Under the pieces are notes generated by a model. The model had not been told where the DNA came from. It did no database searches and saw nothing but the letters and a program-made list of their open reading frames with translations. From NCBI GenBank assembly GCA_921293015.1, contig OV121094.1, forward strand, positions 32,672,054 through 32,736,053: a DNA stretch of 64,000 nucleotides, given 5' to 3'. Positions 61,133 through 64,000 of this stretch are shown here, piece after piece. A program made the position numbers and the translations under genes. How positions within the stretch are numbered: the first letter of the stretch is position 1; every line of letters starts with the position of its first letter. This DNA comes from Phorcus lineatus. Taxonomy: Eukaryota; Mollusca; Gastropoda; Trochida; Trochidae.

Positions 61133-62706
61133 TTTACCGGAAGATGGTTCTGAAAAGGTTCTTATCACAAAACCATGGTTATATTTCCAGACAAAGTCTT
61201 TTCAATTATGGAAAATCTTGCTGAAAGTAATAAATCTTTTATGAGAGGATTATTATCCTAAGGTTATCATCACAAAGTAGAATTCCTTTTTGTTCTTACA
61301 GTTCACTTTCAGTACATTGTATCAGTAGGAAAACATATTTACAAATGTGCCTCGTTCACTTAACGAAAACGGTCATTTAGATATATTTGCTCAGGATTCA
61401 CTTCAGTGTAATCCAGTTGAGAACCTTCATGAAATCTCACAAATACTGTGCAGAAAATCTTCACTCTGACACGATTTGGTCAAATAGTCATTGTCAATCC
61501 AATTGTACTTGACGATAGTTTGGTGCTCCTTAAAGATCTCACAATGTATTCCTTAAATACCATTCTCATGAAACCTTTAGTTTTATATTCGGCTTTTCAG
61601 TTCATATTTTGAGTTGTTTACATACTCCGGTAAAGCTCGACTCGACTATAACATGATGTGCTTTGTTTTCAATGAGAGGCGAGCAACCCTCTTTCATTAT
61701 ATTAGTAACTTCTTCAAATGATTGTTCCACACGTCGATATCTCACTGAAGACCTTACGAACCTGATCCAATATATATTTGTCTCCTATATAGCGTTATCC
61801 CGCAACACGAATCCAACTAGCTACACATCCAGTGTAGAGTCTATATTTCGTGTATGACAATTCTACCTTGTAAAACTCGACTGGACCAGATGGCAATAGA
61901 TTCGTCATAAAATACCGAGTATTGATAATTTCCTGATATTTGCCATGGTTTATCGACTTCTGAAATCTAAATATCTTGATGTAAATTCTTTAATCAATGG
62001 TACGATAATCAATGTCGTCAGTGTATTTTGTTGTTAACCCTTGCATATCTTTTTAGATTCACATGTGGGAATGATAAGGTTGCTTAATGTAAAAAGTGTC
62101 TAATTGGATACGGTTAAGAGATATGGATTTCAATCTTTTAAAAGACTCAAAGATTCTTAGCAGAAGAATATGTGCAATGTTACGCGTCATATCTGCTTCA
62201 GCACTCATGTATAGGCGTTGTTCGGTTTTCATTGCACACTTATGCTTATCATCTATTTGACATACGAGATGGTTACGTTAGATGAATATGATCTTAATTG
62301 TCGAATAAAATAAAGTTTAAAAGTTTAAAGATTGATTTTCCTGTTTCATGTTCCATTAAGGGTAAAACGACCACATATTAAAAAGATCATACATGTAATA
62401 AAATGATTTGGTAATTCATTTTTTGAATGATTAGTAAACACTGTTTATTCGTAATTGTTAATTGGCGGTTTTACCCTGTCAATATAATAAATGCACAAGA
62501 GTTCTCTGTTAGCGGGGCCCATGAAATGGAGATAATCTCACGCCATTAGTCTAGTTCAAATATGGCTTCTAGTTTCTACTTGTAACGTCCTCTGGTGGGA
62601 ACAACTATCTTCACAATATTATGTAGAATGTCCACGATTTGTTATAATTCAAGTGGAAATTGTATTTCCAAAACTCGTCAACAGACTACCGAATGCAAAA
62701 CCTTCT
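61133..62706. other. Upstream region of gene B
   Basis: Up to about 62060 this is recognisably paralogous to 45616-46560 upstream of gene A, including AAGGTTATCATCACAAAG, the TATA-like box and the 21-bp motif pair. From there to the satellite it is AT-rich with nothing recognised. Confidence 0.6.
61628..61888. promoter_or_regulatory. Repeated 21-bp motif upstream of gene B (two copies)
   Basis: CGGTAAAGCTCGACTCGACT occurs at 61628 and a degraded version (GTAAAACTCGACTGGACCAG) near 61870. They match the pair upstream of gene A at 46111 and 46362. Confidence 0.45.
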
Positions 62707-63775
62707 ACCAGGTGTGTCAGTGTTCAGTACCAGGTGTGTCAGAGTTCAGTACCAGGTGTGTCAGTGTTCAGTACCAGGTGTGTCAGTGTTCAGTACCAGG
62801 GGGTGTCAGAGTTTAGTACAATGTGTGTCAGAGTTCAGTACCAGGTGTGTCAGAGTTCAGTACCAGGTGTGTCAGAGTTCAGTACCAGGTGTGTCAGAGT
62901 TCAGTTCCAGGTGTGTCAGAGTTAAGTACCAGGGGGTGTCAGAGTTCAGTATCAAGTGTGTCAGTGTTCAGTACATGGTGTGTCAGAGTTAAGTACCAGG
63001 GGGTGTCAGAGTTCAGTATCAAGTGTGTCAGTGTTCAGTACATGGTGTGTCAGAGTTCAGTACCAGGTGTGTCAGAGTTCAGTACCAGGTGTGTCAGAGT
63101 TCAGTACCAGGTGTTTCAGAGTTCAGTACATGGTGTGTCAGAGTTCAGTACCAGGTGTGTCAGTGTTCAGTACCAGGTGTGTCAGAGTTCAGTACCAGGT
63201 GTGTCTGTGTTCAGTACCAGGTGTGTCAGAGTTCAGTACCAGGTGTGTCAGTGTTCAGTACCAGGTGTGTCAGTGTTCAGTACCAGGGGGTGTCAGAGTT
63301 TAGTACAATGTGTGTCAGAGTTCAGTACCAGGTGTGTCAGAGTTCAGTACCAGGTGTGTCAGAGTTCAGTACCAGGTGTGTCAGAGTTCAGTTCCAGGTG
63401 TGTCAGAGTTAAGTACCAGGGGGTGTCAGAGTTCAGTATCAAGTGTGTCAGTGTTCAGTACATGGTGTGTCAGAGTTAAGTACCAGGGGGTGTCAGAGTT
63501 CAGTATCAAGTGTGTCAGTGTTCAGTACATGGTGTGTCAGAGTTCAGTACCAGGTGTGTCAGAGTTCAGTACCAGGTGTGTCAGAGTTCAGTACCAGGTG
63601 TTTCAGAGTTCAGTACATGGTGTGTCAGAGTTCAGTACCAGGTGTGTCAGTGTTCAGTACCAGGTGTGTCAGAGTTCAGTACCAGGTGTGTCTGTGTTCA
63701 GTACCAGGTGTGTCAGAGTTCAGTACCAGGTGTGTCAGAGTTCAGTACCAGGTGTGTCAGAGTTCAGTACCAGGA
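62707..63775 (+). repeat. 22-bp satellite with 487-bp higher-order repeat
   Basis: About 48 units of GTGTGTCAGAGTTCAGTACC plus AG, with variants CAGTGTT, TACATGG, ATCAAG and GGGGGTG. The variant order repeats with an exact offset of 487 bp (TTTAGTACAATG at 62812 and 63299), showing a block duplication. Since 22 is not a multiple of three, all plus-strand frames read the same cysteine-rich repeat; none is a gene. Confidence 0.96.
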
Positions 63776-63792
63776 GTATTACACATGAGTGA

Positions 63793-64000
63793 TCGACAGT
63801 TCTAGAAGGTTAACAATCTTTACTATACACCTATACAGGTATAACACTTGCTAGTGCGGAATAAATATAGATGACATTTTGGAAATACTATGAAGAACAT
63901 CTTTCTGTAATTGATATGCCTTGTATGTAATTGCTCTTGTATTAATTTGATCGTCAATGTGCCTCTATATGTAATCCTAACATCATTGAAGTTTAACTAT
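63793..64000. other. Unannotated right edge
   Basis: AT-rich sequence; nothing recognised. Confidence 0.6.

Noticed and set aside
62595-63805. Many overlapping Cys-rich plus-strand ORFs up to 218 residues
   Set aside because: A 22-bp satellite reads the same peptide in every frame; not protein-coding. It is also not a CRISPR array: no unique spacers, and the genome is eukaryotic.

Overview
This is a low-GC animal genomic window with short exons, GT-AG introns and many transposons. The organism is most likely a gastropod mollusc. The SINE copies carry a tRNA-type head, a core ending in GCGGCGTTAAAC and a (CTCAC)n or (CTCA)n tail, a pattern I associate with gastropod genomes (abalone-like at a guess). 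The two PAN-fibrinogen lectin-like genes fit that assignment. It rests on recognition only; no database was consulted.

Layout. (1) 1-7766: the 5' end of a Dishevelled gene on the minus strand. Two coding exons encode most of the DIX domain, and the rest of the gene lies off the left edge. (2) 10006-20384: a complete 16-exon MIB2 (mind bomb 2) gene on the plus strand, head-to-head with Dishevelled across 2.2 kb. All splice phases close and give 925 residues. (3) 20385-26246: a gene-free tail-to-tail interval. (4) 26247-31715, minus strand: a complete four-exon sigma-1 receptor gene of 224 residues. Intron 3 holds a dead mariner that is itself split by a MITE, and intron 1 holds a second copy of that MITE in the opposite orientation. 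(5) 32030-39466: a transposon-rich block. Its main feature is two apparently identical 2245-bp elements in direct tandem, separated and flanked by TTAA, each with a broken THAP zinc-finger coding segment. (6) 39621-45615 and 51009-61132: two tandem five-exon genes on the minus strand, each encoding a 311-residue secreted protein with a PAN/apple domain and a fibrinogen C-terminal domain. They differ at about 16 residues by my count. Jockey-like LINE remnants lie between them. (7) 62707-63775: a 22-bp satellite with a 487-bp higher-order repeat.

Functionally, the left half pairs a Wnt pathway hub (Dishevelled, a DIX polymerising adaptor) with an E3 ubiquitin ligase of the Notch-ligand endocytosis family (MIB2), arranged divergently. 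The middle gene is an ER chaperone or ligand-binding protein. The right half is a recently duplicated, probably immune or recognition, lectin pair whose introns have taken up different transposons and satellites since duplication. No wholly new gene system is evident. The most unusual structures are the TTAA-linked tandem THAP element, the satellite that grew in only one of the two lectin paralogs, and the tandem array of acceptor-like units at the start of MIB2 intron 14.
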